Below are positions 15,519-24,369 of a DNA stretch of 64,000 nucleotides, piece by piece. The notes under the pieces are model-generated. The model ran no database searches. It was given only the letters and a program-made list of their open reading frames with translations, and was not told the DNA's origin. The DNA is from an uncultured Geobacteraceae bacterium (GTDB lineage Bacteria; Desulfobacterota; Desulfuromonadia; Geobacterales; Pseudopelobacteraceae): positions 50,655 to 114,654 of the forward strand of contig CAJAFV010000086.1 of the NCBI GenBank assembly GCA_903939115.1, given 5' to 3'. The translations under genes were made by a program, and so were the position numbers. Each line of letters opens with the position of its first letter. The first letter of the stretch is position 1.

Positions 15519-17105
15519 CTATTTATCCTCGGCGACCCAGTTTTGGAGGATCTGGGCAACCTGGTAGGGATCTTTCTTCGCTTGTTCAATCAAACTCTGC
15601 TGCTCTGCCATCTGTGAGGTAAGTGACGCCCGATCAGCGGTCGTCAGCTGTTCTCCTCCTCCTCCACCCCCAAGCGCTTCAAAGCTTTCAAGTATCGGAC
15701 GTTTTCCCAGGCGCAGCGTGGTAAGAAGCGGACGGATCACGAACAGGATAAGTACCAGGAAGCCGACTCCAACCATCAGGTTTTTTGCAAGTGACAAAAA
15801 GAATGGATTTGTCCACCAAGTGGCGGCTTCAATTGTTCCGGACTCCCCAGTTTCCTGAAATGGAATATTTTGCACACTCAACTGGTCTCCGCGCTCCTGA
15901 TTAAAACCGACAGCACTTTTTACCAATGTTTCAATTTTCTGCAGTTCATCAGGGGACCGGGGTGTATATTTAGCCTTTGCAGCCTGGCCTTCCTTGACCG
16001 CCGCCGGCGCTTCATATTTGCCATCAACCAGCACGGCGATCGATATTTTACTGAGCGCTCCCACCGGTTCGATAATTTTAGCTGTTGAACGACTTACTTC
16101 ATAATTGAGGGTTTCATCGTTTTTAGAACCGCCACCAGACGTTGCGCCGCCTCCGGGAGCGGTACGGCCGAGATTAGTCTGAACACCCGGCACACCTGCG
16201 CCGCTGGTACTCGACGACCCTTTCTCTTCTGTTCTTTGCTCACTGCGAACGGCAATAGATTCAGGATCGAACTTTTCCTCTACCCGCTCAACCTGTTTAA
16301 AGTCGAATGAAGCGGTGACGCGTGCTACAGACTTTCCGCCGCCGACTATTCTGTCGAGCAACGATTGAAGTCGTTCTTCAACATTTTTTTCATACGTCCG
16401 CTGTGTTTCCTGCATCGCCGAAGTCATACGGGCCGTTGGATCACTGCTGCCGCCTTTGCTGAGGATTTTGCCGCGGCTGTCAAGGATGGTTACATGCTCA
16501 GGATCCATTCCCTCAATTGAAGATGAGACCAGATGAACAACGCCTTGTACCTCAGAATCCCGCAACGCGCGGTTTGATTTCATTTTGAGGACGATGGAAG
16601 CGGTTGCCGGTTTTTCATTATCCTTGAAAAGAGATTTTTCAGGAATTACCAGGTGTACGCGCGCCTGTTCAACCCCGGCCAGCTGTGCGATTGTTCGCGA
16701 TAATTCGCCCTGTAGCGCCCGCTGATAATTCAGCTTCTGAACAAACTCGGTCATGCCGAAATTTTTCCGGTCGAAGATTTCAAACCCGACGCCGCCCCCC
16801 TGCGGAATCCCGTCTGCTGCGAGTGTAAGACGCAGTTCGTATACTTTGTCTGACGGCACAAGAATGCCTTTACCGTCTGCTGTGATCTCATATGGAGTCT
16901 TGGCATCCTTCAATTTTTTGACAATTTCTCCGGCGTCTTCCGATGTTAAATTGGTGAAGAGCGGCCGGTAGTCTGTGCGGTTTGCAACGAAAATTAATAT
17001 GGCAAACGCAACAGCAGATATAAAAGCCACCGCTGCAATAAGTAGCTGTTTGCCCGGAGAAAGCGCGAGAAAAGGCTCTATGAGTCTACGGATTCCTTCT
17101 GGCAT
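15519..17105 (-). CDS. fliF: Flagellar MS-ring protein FliF
   Basis: The 528-residue protein has a first membrane helix at about 20-42, two ring-building domains (FTNLTSEDAGEIVKKLKD; ARVHLVIPEKSLF), a flexible Gly/Ser/Thr-rich segment around 290-330 and a second helix near 435-460. The C-terminal tail that binds FliG follows (PILESFEALGGG). FliF forms the inner-membrane ring that nucleates assembly. It is slightly shorter than the enterobacterial protein. It follows fliE after 59 bases. Confidence 0.97.
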   Translation of the reverse strand: MPEGIRRLIEPFLALSPGKQLLIAAVAFISAVAFAILIFVANRTDYRPLFTNLTSEDAGEIVKKLKDAKTPYEITADGKGILVPSDKVYELRLTLAADGIPQGGGVGFEIFDRKNFGMTEFVQKLNYQRALQGELSRTIAQLAGVEQARVHLVIPEKSLFKDNEKPATASIVLKMKSNRALRDSEVQGVVHLVSSSIEGMDPEHVTILDSRGKILSKGGSSDPTARMTSAMQETQRTYEKNVEERLQSLLDRIVGGGKSVARVTASFDFKQVERVEEKFDPESIAVRSEQRTEEKGSSSTSGAGVPGVQTNLGRTAPGGGATSGGGSKNDETLNYEVSRSTAKIIEPVGALSKISIAVLVDGKYEAPAAVKEGQAAKAKYTPRSPDELQKIETLVKSAVGFNQERGDQLSVQNIPFQETGESGTIEAATWWTNPFFLSLAKNLMVGVGFLVLILFVIRPLLTTLRLGKRPILESFEALGGGGGGEQLTTADRASLTSQMAEQQSLIEQAKKDPYQVAQILQNWVAEDK

Positions 17106-17164
17106 TGGTAGTGCGGCGTTCCTTTCGAGTTAATTTATACAACAGTAACTGCGTCCATGCGTTC

Positions 17165-17467
17165 TTATACCTGCATCCGCATGACTTCCTGATACGCCTC
17201 AAGTGCCTTGTTGCGGACCTGAGACATAAACTGAAATGAAATACTCGATTTTTCAACGGCAATCATGACCTCGTGAAGGTTTTTGTTCTCCCCGCTTGCC
17301 AGTCCCTGGATCGCCTTGTCTGACTGCACCTGAATGTCATTAACTTTTGAAACAAGCTCGCTGAAAAACTTGCCGGCCCCTTCAGCCGTAGATGAAGAGC
17401 TGACCTTGTTTAAGTCCGGAAAAGCTTTCGTTAACCCGATGCCGCTCTCAATACCTGTAATTGCCAT
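17165..17467 (-). CDS. fliE: Flagellar hook-basal body complex protein FliE
   Basis: A 100-residue protein of standard FliE size. It contains [40 protein letters not shown] and [17 protein letters not shown], the last being the characteristic C-terminus. FliE joins the MS-ring to the proximal rod. It lies between flgC and fliF, the conserved order. Confidence 0.96.
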   Translation of the reverse strand: MAITGIESGIGLTKAFPDLNKVSSSSTAEGAGKFFSELVSKVNDIQVQSDKAIQGLASGENKNLHEVMIAVEKSSISFQFMSQVRNKALEAYQEVMRMQV

Positions 17468-17520
17468 GGCTATGCCCTCATGTTTTTTATTCTGCGACGG
17501 TTTTACAGCTTATCTGACCG

Positions 17521-17958
17521 CTACCGGCCAATTTCCAGTGTCTTTAAAGCCATACTTTTGGCGGCCTGAACGGCCGTAACATTTGCTTCATACGCACGGG
17601 TAGCACCGATCATATCAGCCATTTCTTCAACCACATTGACGTTAGGCATGGCAACATACCCTTGAGGATTTGCGTCAGGATGCCCTGGGTCATACTGCAG
17701 ACGTGGGGGATTCTGGTCCTCAACAATTTCAGTTACTTCAACTTTCCTAACCTGCTGAGCGGTTGCAGCATCAAGGGCACGGTTAAACGGGCTTTCAACC
17801 GGGGTCGCTGAAAAAACAGCATCTTTCCGCTTGTACGGCCCCCCCTCTGGAGTCCTTGTCGCGTTTGCATTTGCAAGGTTGCTTGAAATAAGATTCATTC
17901 GGGTTCGGCCAGCGGAGAGGGCCGATGAACTAACATCCATGGAGCTGAAAAAGTCCAT
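17521..17958 (-). CDS. flgC: Flagellar basal-body rod protein FlgC
   Basis: The 145-residue rod protein has the axial N-terminal motif (SALSAGRTRMNLISSNLANANATRT, of which LISSNLANANAT is diagnostic) and the C-terminal DMIGATRAYEANVTAVQAAK segment. Between them lies the PNVNVVEEMADM element typical of FlgC. It forms part of the proximal rod. Its ATG directly abuts the flgB stop codon with no spacer, so the two are probably coupled. Confidence 0.96.
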   Translation of the reverse strand: MDFFSSMDVSSSALSAGRTRMNLISSNLANANATRTPEGGPYKRKDAVFSATPVESPFNRALDAATAQQVRKVEVTEIVEDQNPPRLQYDPGHPDANPQGYVAMPNVNVVEEMADMIGATRAYEANVTAVQAAKSMALKTLEIGR

Positions 17959-18387
17959 TTAGAGCGCCCCTTTGATTGCGGTCCGCAACCCTTCAAATTT
18001 TTTGGTCAGTAATTGCACTGAGACGTTAAACATGATCTGATTTTCAGACATTTTTCCCATTTCATTTTCAAGTTCCACAGCGTTTCCGTCTTTACCGGGT
18101 GTTTTTGCAGGTGTTTCTATGATTTTACCTGTTACGGAGTGTAAAGCTGTTCCCGCACCGCGCACAGGAATATGTCTCTGATGTGGAGTGGCACTCGGCC
18201 GCTGACCGTTTGAACCGCTTTTTAGAGCACTCTGTAGCTCTTCGTCAAAAGCGAGTTTTTTCGGTATAAAGTTCGGGGTTTCTGCATTAGCTATATTGGA
18301 AGCGATCAGAGTCTGATTTTTACTCCTCAGGTCAATGCTTTTCCCCAACAGGTCGATGGTATTACTGAAAATGCCCTCAATTCGCAT
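17959..18387 (-). CDS. flgB: Flagellar basal-body rod protein FlgB
   Basis: Start is set at ATG 18387, behind AAAGGAG, giving 142 residues that open MRIEGIFSNTIDLLGKSIDL, the usual FlgB length and start. The axial motif LIASNIANAETPNF and the C-terminal NVSVQLLTKKFEGLRTAI segment identify the family. FlgB is the first proximal rod protein. An upstream in-frame ATG at 18486 would run through the sigma-54 promoter and is rejected. It is the first gene of the flagellar operon. Confidence 0.95.
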   Translation of the reverse strand: MRIEGIFSNTIDLLGKSIDLRSKNQTLIASNIANAETPNFIPKKLAFDEELQSALKSGSNGQRPSATPHQRHIPVRGAGTALHSVTGKIIETPAKTPGKDGNAVELENEMGKMSENQIMFNVSVQLLTKKFEGLRTAIKGAL

Positions 18388-18414
18388 ACCTGACTCCTTT
18401 CGAAGCGCATAATA

Positions 18415-18430
18415 TGCAAAAAACGTACCA
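18415..18430 (-). promoter_or_regulatory. Sigma-54 (RpoN) promoter for the flagellar operon
   Basis: On the minus strand the sequence TGGTACGTTTTTTGCA fits the -24/-12 consensus TGGCACG-N4-TTGCA with a single change (C4 to T) and correct GG-to-GC spacing. Transcription would start about 12 bases past the GC, near 18405, leaving a short leader with the AAAGGAG site before flgB. Confidence 0.85.
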
Positions 18431-18621
18431 TAGAAAACCCCTCGTAACGCCCAACTACCACGCGCACCTGACCACATAATGGCCATGCACCATCCTGCAC
18501 CGGGCAGAGCAAAAACAACCCGCGCATCTTCCTGCAGTACTGCATATATGTATGAGATTAAAGGCTATTCCCATTACATGAGGGTCTACAGACACCAGCA
18601 CTACCAAGACTGGGACCGAAA

Positions 18622-18649
18622 GACGACACACAGCAAGAAGCGTGTCATC
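18622..18649 (-). terminator. Weak terminator-like hairpin after the TPR gene
   Basis: On the minus strand GATGACAC pairs with GTGTCGTC (one G-U pair) around a 12-base loop, followed by CTTTC... with only a short T-run. It lies about 40 bases past the TPR gene stop. Confidence 0.45.
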
Positions 18650-18690
18650 ATATTGACTGAGTCAATTTATTGACCCATCTTGGCGTGTTA

Positions 18691-20799
18691 TTACGGGCGA
18701 GGGGGCTTTGATTCAAGTGAAGTTAATGCCTGCAGGGCGAGTCTTTGCCAATCAGGGTCTTTACCGCTTTTAGCAAGCTGCTCGAATAGGCTTTTTGCTT
18801 GTCGGGTGTTGCCTTCCTGAAGGTTAATCTGGCCGGTTTTATAGAGGAACTCTTCATTACGCTTGTTGTCAGGTAGCTTGAGAGCTGCTTCAAACAGCTT
18901 TAGGGCGCCTTTCCGGTCACCGATGCTTTCTTTGGCAGAACCGGCCACAAAGTATGCGTCCGGCACAAGACGCGGGTCGATTCCAGAGGACGATGCGAGG
19001 AAAAGCTCCATTGACTTTGCCGCCTGTGCATAGAGCTGAAGGGTCCAAAGCGATCGTCCCAACAGGTAATAACTCTTGGCACTCTCGGCACGCTCTCCCT
19101 TATTAAGCAATTTGAGGAGCGTCTCCTTGACCTGTTGATGTTTTTCAGCAGAAAAATAAATTGCGCCGAGCCGTTCGGCCATGAGCCGTGCCTGCCGGTC
19201 TGCAGGGAATTTGCCCAGGAACGTTTTAATAGTACGTTCTGCCGTCGCCGCATCTCCGATTAGTTCTGAGTTATCAACAATACTGACATATAACTCTGGG
19301 GCAACCGAGGCTGCCCACGATCGATCAACCAACGCGGTCAATAACTTGACCAGCTCAATCGGGCGCCCCGCCTCATTGTAGGCACGGGTAACAGTAGCCA
19401 AAAACAGTGGTTGGTCAACGCAACTGGCAAGGTATTCGTGCTGCTCATCCATAAAGCGCACAAGTGCGGCAGGATCTTTAACCCAGTCGGTCCGCCGATA
19501 CACTTCGGCAACCAGTACTTCCCGGATCGTCCTGACTACGGCGCCATATACTCCGCGGGGGAATTTACGCTGGAACAACATAAGCTGCTTCAGAGCTTCG
19601 CCAGCTTCACCATGAATTGATTCAAGCAGGATGTATTTAAAGTGCGCCTCCTCGCGCATATCGAGGTCACCACCCTGCTGGGAGGCATTCAGATATATAT
19701 CGCTGATCGCCCGATAATTCCACGGATTGGATTGCAGAAACTCACTGTCAGCTACACGCATTAATGCCATTTTACCGGCTTTATTCTCTTTAAAATTGAG
19801 AGCAACATTCTGATAGATAGCAGAGCCATCCTGCTCACGTCCCTGGCGGGTGAGAATATCGCCAAGCCGTACGAGTAAAGCCGGAGTGAAGGCTTTGTCA
19901 GCCAAACGCGCAACCAATCCGGCAAGCAATGTGCGGGCTTGACTCAGTTCTCCGTTCCGGGCAATGCTGTCGCCGTAATAAAAAGTGACGCCCGGATTCA
20001 ATTCAAGGTAGGCAGGCCACAGCTTTTCAGCTTCACGAAATGCGGCCAAAGCTTGAGGGTACTTTTGCAGTTTATACCACGTTTCAGCGAGTCGATAGAG
20101 CGACAGCGACCGGATCTGCGTCTGACGGGCGGAAAAACGGCTAAACAGCTCCTCCGCCTCGATGAGGCGTCCTTTGTAGAGTGCGGCTTCTGCGGCAATA
20201 AATTCTTTTTGATCTGCGTCGGAGAGGAAGCCCTTCAAGATTTGACGGTCAGTTGGAGAAAATGGTATTTCAGACTTCAGCGGCGGGTCAAAGTCCCTGA
20301 CCAGCTTCTCAACGCCACTCCATATTTTTTCACGCCCCGACATATACGGGTGTGGCGGGCCTGGCTTAAACGGAGCCCCGACATCAAGCGTTATGGCACT
20401 TATATCGTGACGCGATAAGTCGCGCCATCCCGCAATTCGCGCGATCTGGAAGGTGATCAGCAGGCTGTCACCCCTCTTTTTTACAACCAAGCCACCAATA
20501 TTTTTGTCTGAATACTGTCTGAACTTTTTAAATAAAGCCCCTTCTGTATCCTTTATTACTAATCGGAGACGATTGCCAGGAATTGCAGCAAGTGAGTATT
20601 CTGGCGGTTCAGCAAGACGCACGATAAGGCGGGTATATTCCTTTTGTGCCCGTATATCGATCCGATAAAGATGGTTGGGTATTGAGGCGAAGGCAAAGCC
20701 GGGGAGCAGGGTAACGACAAGCATTAGCAGCAGGGCGCAATTAAGGGACCTTAGGTGACACGGCCGGGATACTGTTTGTAAAGCCGGGGTTTGACCCAT
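18691..20799 (-). CDS. Secreted/periplasmic TPR-repeat protein
   Basis: A 702-residue protein with a signal-like segment (LLLMLVVTLLPGFAFA, about 24-39). It has an N-terminal beta-rich domain resembling AMIN-type domains (YTRLIVRLAEPPEYSL) and then many tetratricopeptide repeats, for example KYPQALAAFREAEKLWP, GRLIEAEELFSRFS and GDRKGALKLFEAALKL. It is probably a periplasmic or envelope scaffold. It lies 20 bases after the CheC-like gene and precedes the flagellar operon, so a motility link is inferred from position only. No catalytic motif was seen. Confidence 0.8.
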   Translation of the reverse strand: MGQTPALQTVSRPCHLRSLNCALLLMLVVTLLPGFAFASIPNHLYRIDIRAQKEYTRLIVRLAEPPEYSLAAIPGNRLRLVIKDTEGALFKKFRQYSDKNIGGLVVKKRGDSLLITFQIARIAGWRDLSRHDISAITLDVGAPFKPGPPHPYMSGREKIWSGVEKLVRDFDPPLKSEIPFSPTDRQILKGFLSDADQKEFIAAEAALYKGRLIEAEELFSRFSARQTQIRSLSLYRLAETWYKLQKYPQALAAFREAEKLWPAYLELNPGVTFYYGDSIARNGELSQARTLLAGLVARLADKAFTPALLVRLGDILTRQGREQDGSAIYQNVALNFKENKAGKMALMRVADSEFLQSNPWNYRAISDIYLNASQQGGDLDMREEAHFKYILLESIHGEAGEALKQLMLFQRKFPRGVYGAVVRTIREVLVAEVYRRTDWVKDPAALVRFMDEQHEYLASCVDQPLFLATVTRAYNEAGRPIELVKLLTALVDRSWAASVAPELYVSIVDNSELIGDAATAERTIKTFLGKFPADRQARLMAERLGAIYFSAEKHQQVKETLLKLLNKGERAESAKSYYLLGRSLWTLQLYAQAAKSMELFLASSSGIDPRLVPDAYFVAGSAKESIGDRKGALKLFEAALKLPDNKRNEEFLYKTGQINLQEGNTRQAKSLFEQLAKSGKDPDWQRLALQALTSLESKPPRP

Positions 20800-20818
20800 T
20801 ATAAGACCCGCATTATTA

Positions 20819-21874
20819 TTAAGCTGCTGCTAATTTACAGTAGCGCCGCACTTTTGTGGTCACGTCGTCACCGTTGAACGGCTTTATTATGATATCACGA
20901 GCCCCGTATTTAAGAGCTTTCAGAACGGCAGTCCGTGTCCAGCACTCTGCGCTCATGATAATCGGAGGCGGGAAATCCTGGCGCATGGCGTTCACCTTAA
21001 TGCAGACGGCGAGCTCCCGATCGTCGGCATCATGGGAACCGATAATGACCAGCTTTACATTTCGACCAGCAAACAACTCTTTTATGTCGGCATTAAGCGT
21101 CCCTTCAGCAATCTGAAATCCGGTGAATGCGAGCAACTCAATAATCTGCTGGCGCTGCTCTTCGTTGTCTTCAAGCACAACAATGCTTTCCACACCATCG
21201 TTGACGGCAGATCCGGCTTCTAAACGATCCTCTTCAACGCTCTCGGCTTCGCCACCGGCAGAGGTTTTCTCATCTCCCCCGGCTTCGCCGACTGCAGGTT
21301 GAGGGTCAAACAGGTTTCCCAGATGGGTCGGGATAAGCACATCAAGGTGGTTCATCTCCTGTCCCGGCAATTCGATTCTGGAGCGGAACATAAGATAATC
21401 GCCATCCGGGAGTGGTTCTTCGGCACTTATTTTATTAATTTCGGGAATATATTTCTTTGGGGGGAGCAACTTAAGACTGACTTTGTTGGGGAGAGCCCCC
21501 AGGAAAGCGGTTTTAAGCGCCCCGTTAACCATATTGCCAATCTCGGAAAAAGCATCTATGTCATCGCTTTCGATAATAGAAAGACGCTTTTTCTCCTGAA
21601 TCCGCGCCGGAGGGATACCGAGCAGGATACTGCTCATGACAATGGCGTCCGGCAAAGAGAATACTAAATAGAACTGCCCTTCGTAGGATTCTCCCGAGTC
21701 AACTCCCATGACAAAGATGCCGTCATCAAGTCCTCCGAAATAAGAGCTTTTGCTTGTCAAAAGCGAGTCCGAAAGAGTGATGGAAAGCTCCTGTCCCAAG
21801 AGCATGCCGCATTCTTCGCCCGCTTGCTTCAGAGCCGTTTCCAGAATCCCGTATAGAGTTGTAAAACCATCCAT
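20819..21874 (-). CDS. CheC-like phosphatase domain fused to a degenerate receiver domain
   Basis: The 351-residue protein has a CheC/CheX-type part (about 1-190) with the E111-x2-N114 motif in SEIGNMVNGAL, the element used by CheC/CheX to dephosphorylate CheY-P. An acidic linker (195-228) is followed by a receiver-like domain (229-351). The receiver keeps the acidic pair E235-D236, Ser308 and Lys331 (KPF), but the phosphoacceptor position after strand 3 (KLVIIG) is Gly279 rather than Asp. It therefore looks like a pseudoreceiver. Its neighbours are cheX and cheY. The fusion architecture is seen directly; activity is inferred. Confidence 0.8.
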   Translation of the reverse strand: MDGFTTLYGILETALKQAGEECGMLLGQELSITLSDSLLTSKSSYFGGLDDGIFVMGVDSGESYEGQFYLVFSLPDAIVMSSILLGIPPARIQEKKRLSIIESDDIDAFSEIGNMVNGALKTAFLGALPNKVSLKLLPPKKYIPEINKISAEEPLPDGDYLMFRSRIELPGQEMNHLDVLIPTHLGNLFDPQPAVGEAGGDEKTSAGGEAESVEEDRLEAGSAVNDGVESIVVLEDNEEQRQQIIELLAFTGFQIAEGTLNADIKELFAGRNVKLVIIGSHDADDRELAVCIKVNAMRQDFPPPIIMSAECWTRTAVLKALKYGARDIIIKPFNGDDVTTKVRRYCKLAAA

Positions 21875-21948
21875 CAGATATCGTCTTCCGCTTCAGATCA
21901 GGGTTGATGGCCATACGTCATGGCAGCTTATGATGCAGGGCTAAACGG

Positions 21949-22455
21949 CTAATCTTCCTTCTTCAGAGTAAGTCCGACGAGCATAGTGTGGCCTTCTGTC
22001 GTAAACGGAACAATGATACAATCTTGGTCGGAAAGCGAATTTACCGTATAATCCTCACCCGAGATTACGGTAGGAATCGATAGTCTGACATCAAGTCCAC
22101 CATTAGAAAGCAGATGTTTGACGCTGCCACCGAGCATATTGGCGATTTCTCCGATTGCATCGTTCAGATCGTCGTTAACCCTCTCACAATCCATGCCAAC
22201 CATATTAGACGTGATCTTCAGCGCCAGAGCAACCGGGCAGTGAATTGAGATCACTCCGGAGTATACTCCCGCAAAGCCAACCATACCGGTGATACCGCAT
22301 TTGAAGCTCTTGACCGGTTCCTTGAGAGGGAAATAGCCCGTCACTTCCATCATGACCATCTTAGAGAAAACCTCTCTCGTGGCATCAATCACGTAACCCG
22401 CAACCTGCTCTTCAGTCAAACTGGTGGACCGGGAGATGTCCAGGTTAAGACTCAT
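21949..22455 (-). CDS. cheX: Chemotaxis phosphatase CheX
   Basis: The 168-residue protein has the CheX fold pattern. VTGYFPLKEPVKSF opens the domain, VGFAGVYSGVISI follows, and the catalytic E103-x2-N106 pair lies in IGEIANMLGGSVK. CheX removes phosphate from CheY-P. The start overlaps the cheY stop by ATGA, so the phosphatase and its substrate are probably made together. It is a single-motif member, unlike two-motif CheC. Confidence 0.88.
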   Translation of the reverse strand: MSLNLDISRSTSLTEEQVAGYVIDATREVFSKMVMMEVTGYFPLKEPVKSFKCGITGMVGFAGVYSGVISIHCPVALALKITSNMVGMDCERVNDDLNDAIGEIANMLGGSVKHLLSNGGLDVRLSIPTVISGEDYTVNSLSDQDCIIVPFTTEGHTMLVGLTLKKED

Positions 22456-22817
22456 AGCAGTGGGCCCAGCTTTTTCAGAAGCTGCTCCGGTGTGAATGGC
22501 TTTTTAATGCTATCGCTTGCACCGCTTGCCATCGCATCAGCCAGGGTCTCTTCGCCAGCTTCCGTTGTTATCATAACGATAGGAGTGTTATTTCCTTTCC
22601 CCCGGACCTCTTTGATAAACTCGAGGCCATCCATGTTTGGCATATAAATGTCAGACAGTATCAGTTGGATGGACTTCCCGGAGGCGATAACACCGAGGCC
22701 TTCAATGCCGTCACCTGCTTCGTAGATTTCATCAACGGGAAGCCCGGCCTGACGAAGAGATCTCGAAATAATTTTACGCATGGTTGATGAATCGTCGACA
22801 ATCAGAATGTTAGCCAT
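22452..22817 (-). CDS. cheY: CheY-like response regulator
   Basis: A 121-residue single receiver domain with all key residues: acidic pair D8-D9, phosphoacceptor D56 (LSDIYMP), T84/T85 (MITTEA) and K106 (KKPF). It has no output domain, as in CheY. It would carry signals to the FliM switch or another partner. It heads an operon with cheX, the CheC-pseudoreceiver gene and the TPR gene. A palindrome lies 26 bases before its start. Confidence 0.9.
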   Translation of the reverse strand: MANILIVDDSSTMRKIISRSLRQAGLPVDEIYEAGDGIEGLGVIASGKSIQLILSDIYMPNMDGLEFIKEVRGKGNNTPIVMITTEAGEETLADAMASGASDSIKKPFTPEQLLKKLGPLL

Positions 22818-22842
22818 AATTGTGTGCCTCTTTATGTTAATT

Positions 22843-22860
22843 ATCCATACCAGTATGGAT
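22843..22860. promoter_or_regulatory. Perfect palindrome upstream of cheY
   Basis: ATCCATAC-CA-GTATGGAT is an 8-bp inverted repeat with a 2-base centre, 26 bases upstream of the cheY ATG. Its position in the leader or promoter suggests an operator or an mRNA 5' hairpin. No binding protein can be named. Confidence 0.5.
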
Positions 22861-22950
22861 GTATATTCTGTTCGTAATGCGGTCAGCGCGTTCGATTATA
22901 ACTGATTTTTCCGGCAGTGCAACCGCGTAGTGATACTACTCAAATAAATG

Positions 22951-24360
22951 TTAACATCCGGCGATAACTATCGCCTGGCGCAGAAAGCGCTCGACCTGGT
23001 CTTGTGACCCTGCTTCGCTGTACAGTCGCAATACCGGCTCGGTTCCAGAGGGGCGGATCAGTAACCAATCACCATTTTCAAAGATAAATTTGAAGCCATC
23101 GCTGAAATTGGTTGCCACAACGCATTGACCGTCAATCGTTGTCGGGGGGTGCGTCTGCAATTGTGCTATCAACTGTTCTTTAGCGGCATCTTCAATGCGC
23201 CGATCAATGCGTTGGTAATAGAAATGTCCGATATCATCCATAGTTTCATTTAGCTGCTGTCTCAACCCTTTGCCGCTAACCGCGACCGTTTCCAGCAGCA
23301 GTAATCCAAGCAGTATTCCGTCGCGCTCCGGGATATGCCCTTTTACCCCGAGTCCACCGGACTCTTCTCCACCCATGAGAATATCGCGCTTCAACATCAG
23401 CTCGCAGATGTGTTTAAAGCCGATCGGGGTCTCAAAAAGTTCCAGCCCGAACTTTTCAGCCAGCAGATCGATCATGCGGGTGGTTGAAACCGTTTTGACA
23501 ACCGCTCCGGTCATTTTTTTATATTCGATCAGGTGCCGCAAGATAACGGTGAAGATGCAATGAGAGGAGAAGAAGTCGCCATTCTCGTCAACAGCGCCGA
23601 TCCGGTCGGCATCTCCATCCAGCGCCAGTCCTACCTGATATGTCCCCTTTTTCAGCAGGGCAGATAACTCCTTGAGGTTTTGGCCGATCGGTTCGGGAGG
23701 TTGTCCGCCAAACGAGGTATTTTCACTGGTATGAATTTCGTCAACTCCCGGAAGAAGCCGCGGGAAAAAGCCGCAGCCGGCACCGTACATCGGATCAACA
23801 ACCGCTCTGATGCCAGCCTTTGCGATCAGATCAAGATCGACATAGCGACTGATCTGATGGAAATAACCTTCACTGGGGTCAAAAAGCACAATCATGCCTT
23901 TTTCTAGAGCCTCCTCATACGGGACAGAGATAACCCGGCGTTCGTTCTCCCTGTTGTAGGCTACGATTTCTTCAAGTATTTTGGTTGTTGCAGGAAGTGC
24001 TGAACCACCATACGCCTCTTTGAACTTGAAGCCGTTGTACTCAGGAGGATTATGGCTGGCGGTAATCATAATGCCGGCACCGGCACCTGTTTCGTGCACG
24101 GCCCACGAGATAGCCGGGGTCGGAGCAAACTCTTCAGATAAGCGGACGCTGATACAGTTGCCGGCCGCAATTTCAGCCACTCGCCGGGCAAAATCACGCG
24201 ACAGAAAGCGGCGGTCGTAGCCGATTATCAGTCCTTTATTCCCCAGCCCCTCGCGATTCAGATAGTCCATGGTGGCCTGTGCAACCAGGGAGAGGTTTTC
24301 AAAAGTAAAATCCCGGGCAATAACACCCCGCCATCCATCTGTACCAAACTTGATCTGCAT
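22951..24360 (-). CDS. Phosphoglucomutase/phosphomannomutase family protein
   Basis: The 469-residue protein has the four-domain alpha-D-phosphohexomutase layout. KFGTDGWRGV opens domain 1, the phosphoserine loop is ITASHNPPEYNG (about 98-109), the metal-binding loop is LDGDADRIG (about 245), the sugar loop region is GGEESGG (about 335), and the phosphate loop is IRPSGTEPVLR near the end. It interconverts hexose 1- and 6-phosphates for envelope sugars or glycogen. Substrate preference cannot be read from sequence. AAGGAGGG precedes the ATG. It follows the FlhB-like gene by nine bases. Confidence 0.92.
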   Translation of the reverse strand: MQIKFGTDGWRGVIARDFTFENLSLVAQATMDYLNREGLGNKGLIIGYDRRFLSRDFARRVAEIAAGNCISVRLSEEFAPTPAISWAVHETGAGAGIMITASHNPPEYNGFKFKEAYGGSALPATTKILEEIVAYNRENERRVISVPYEEALEKGMIVLFDPSEGYFHQISRYVDLDLIAKAGIRAVVDPMYGAGCGFFPRLLPGVDEIHTSENTSFGGQPPEPIGQNLKELSALLKKGTYQVGLALDGDADRIGAVDENGDFFSSHCIFTVILRHLIEYKKMTGAVVKTVSTTRMIDLLAEKFGLELFETPIGFKHICELMLKRDILMGGEESGGLGVKGHIPERDGILLGLLLLETVAVSGKGLRQQLNETMDDIGHFYYQRIDRRIEDAAKEQLIAQLQTHPPTTIDGQCVVATNFSDGFKFIFENGDWLLIRPSGTEPVLRLYSEAGSQDQVERFLRQAIVIAGC

Positions 24361-24369
24361 TGTCCCTCC

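Larger units (their letters stand above)
18388..18690. other. Regulatory spacer between the TPR gene and flgB
   Basis: The spacer contains the sigma-54 promoter near flgB, a terminator-like hairpin (18622-18649) behind the TPR gene, and a 15-bp perfect palindrome ATTGACTGAGTCAAT (18652-18666) about 220 bp upstream of the promoter, with a further TTGAC half-site at 18670. The palindrome is at a suitable distance for an enhancer bound by an NtrC-type activator. No gene was recognised in it. Confidence 0.6.

Noticed and set aside
18632..18647. A second sigma-54-like sequence TGACACG-N4-TTGCT on the minus strand
   Set aside because: The critical GG of the -24 element is GA, and the sequence lies within a terminator-like hairpin far from flgB; the site at 18415-18430 is clearly better.
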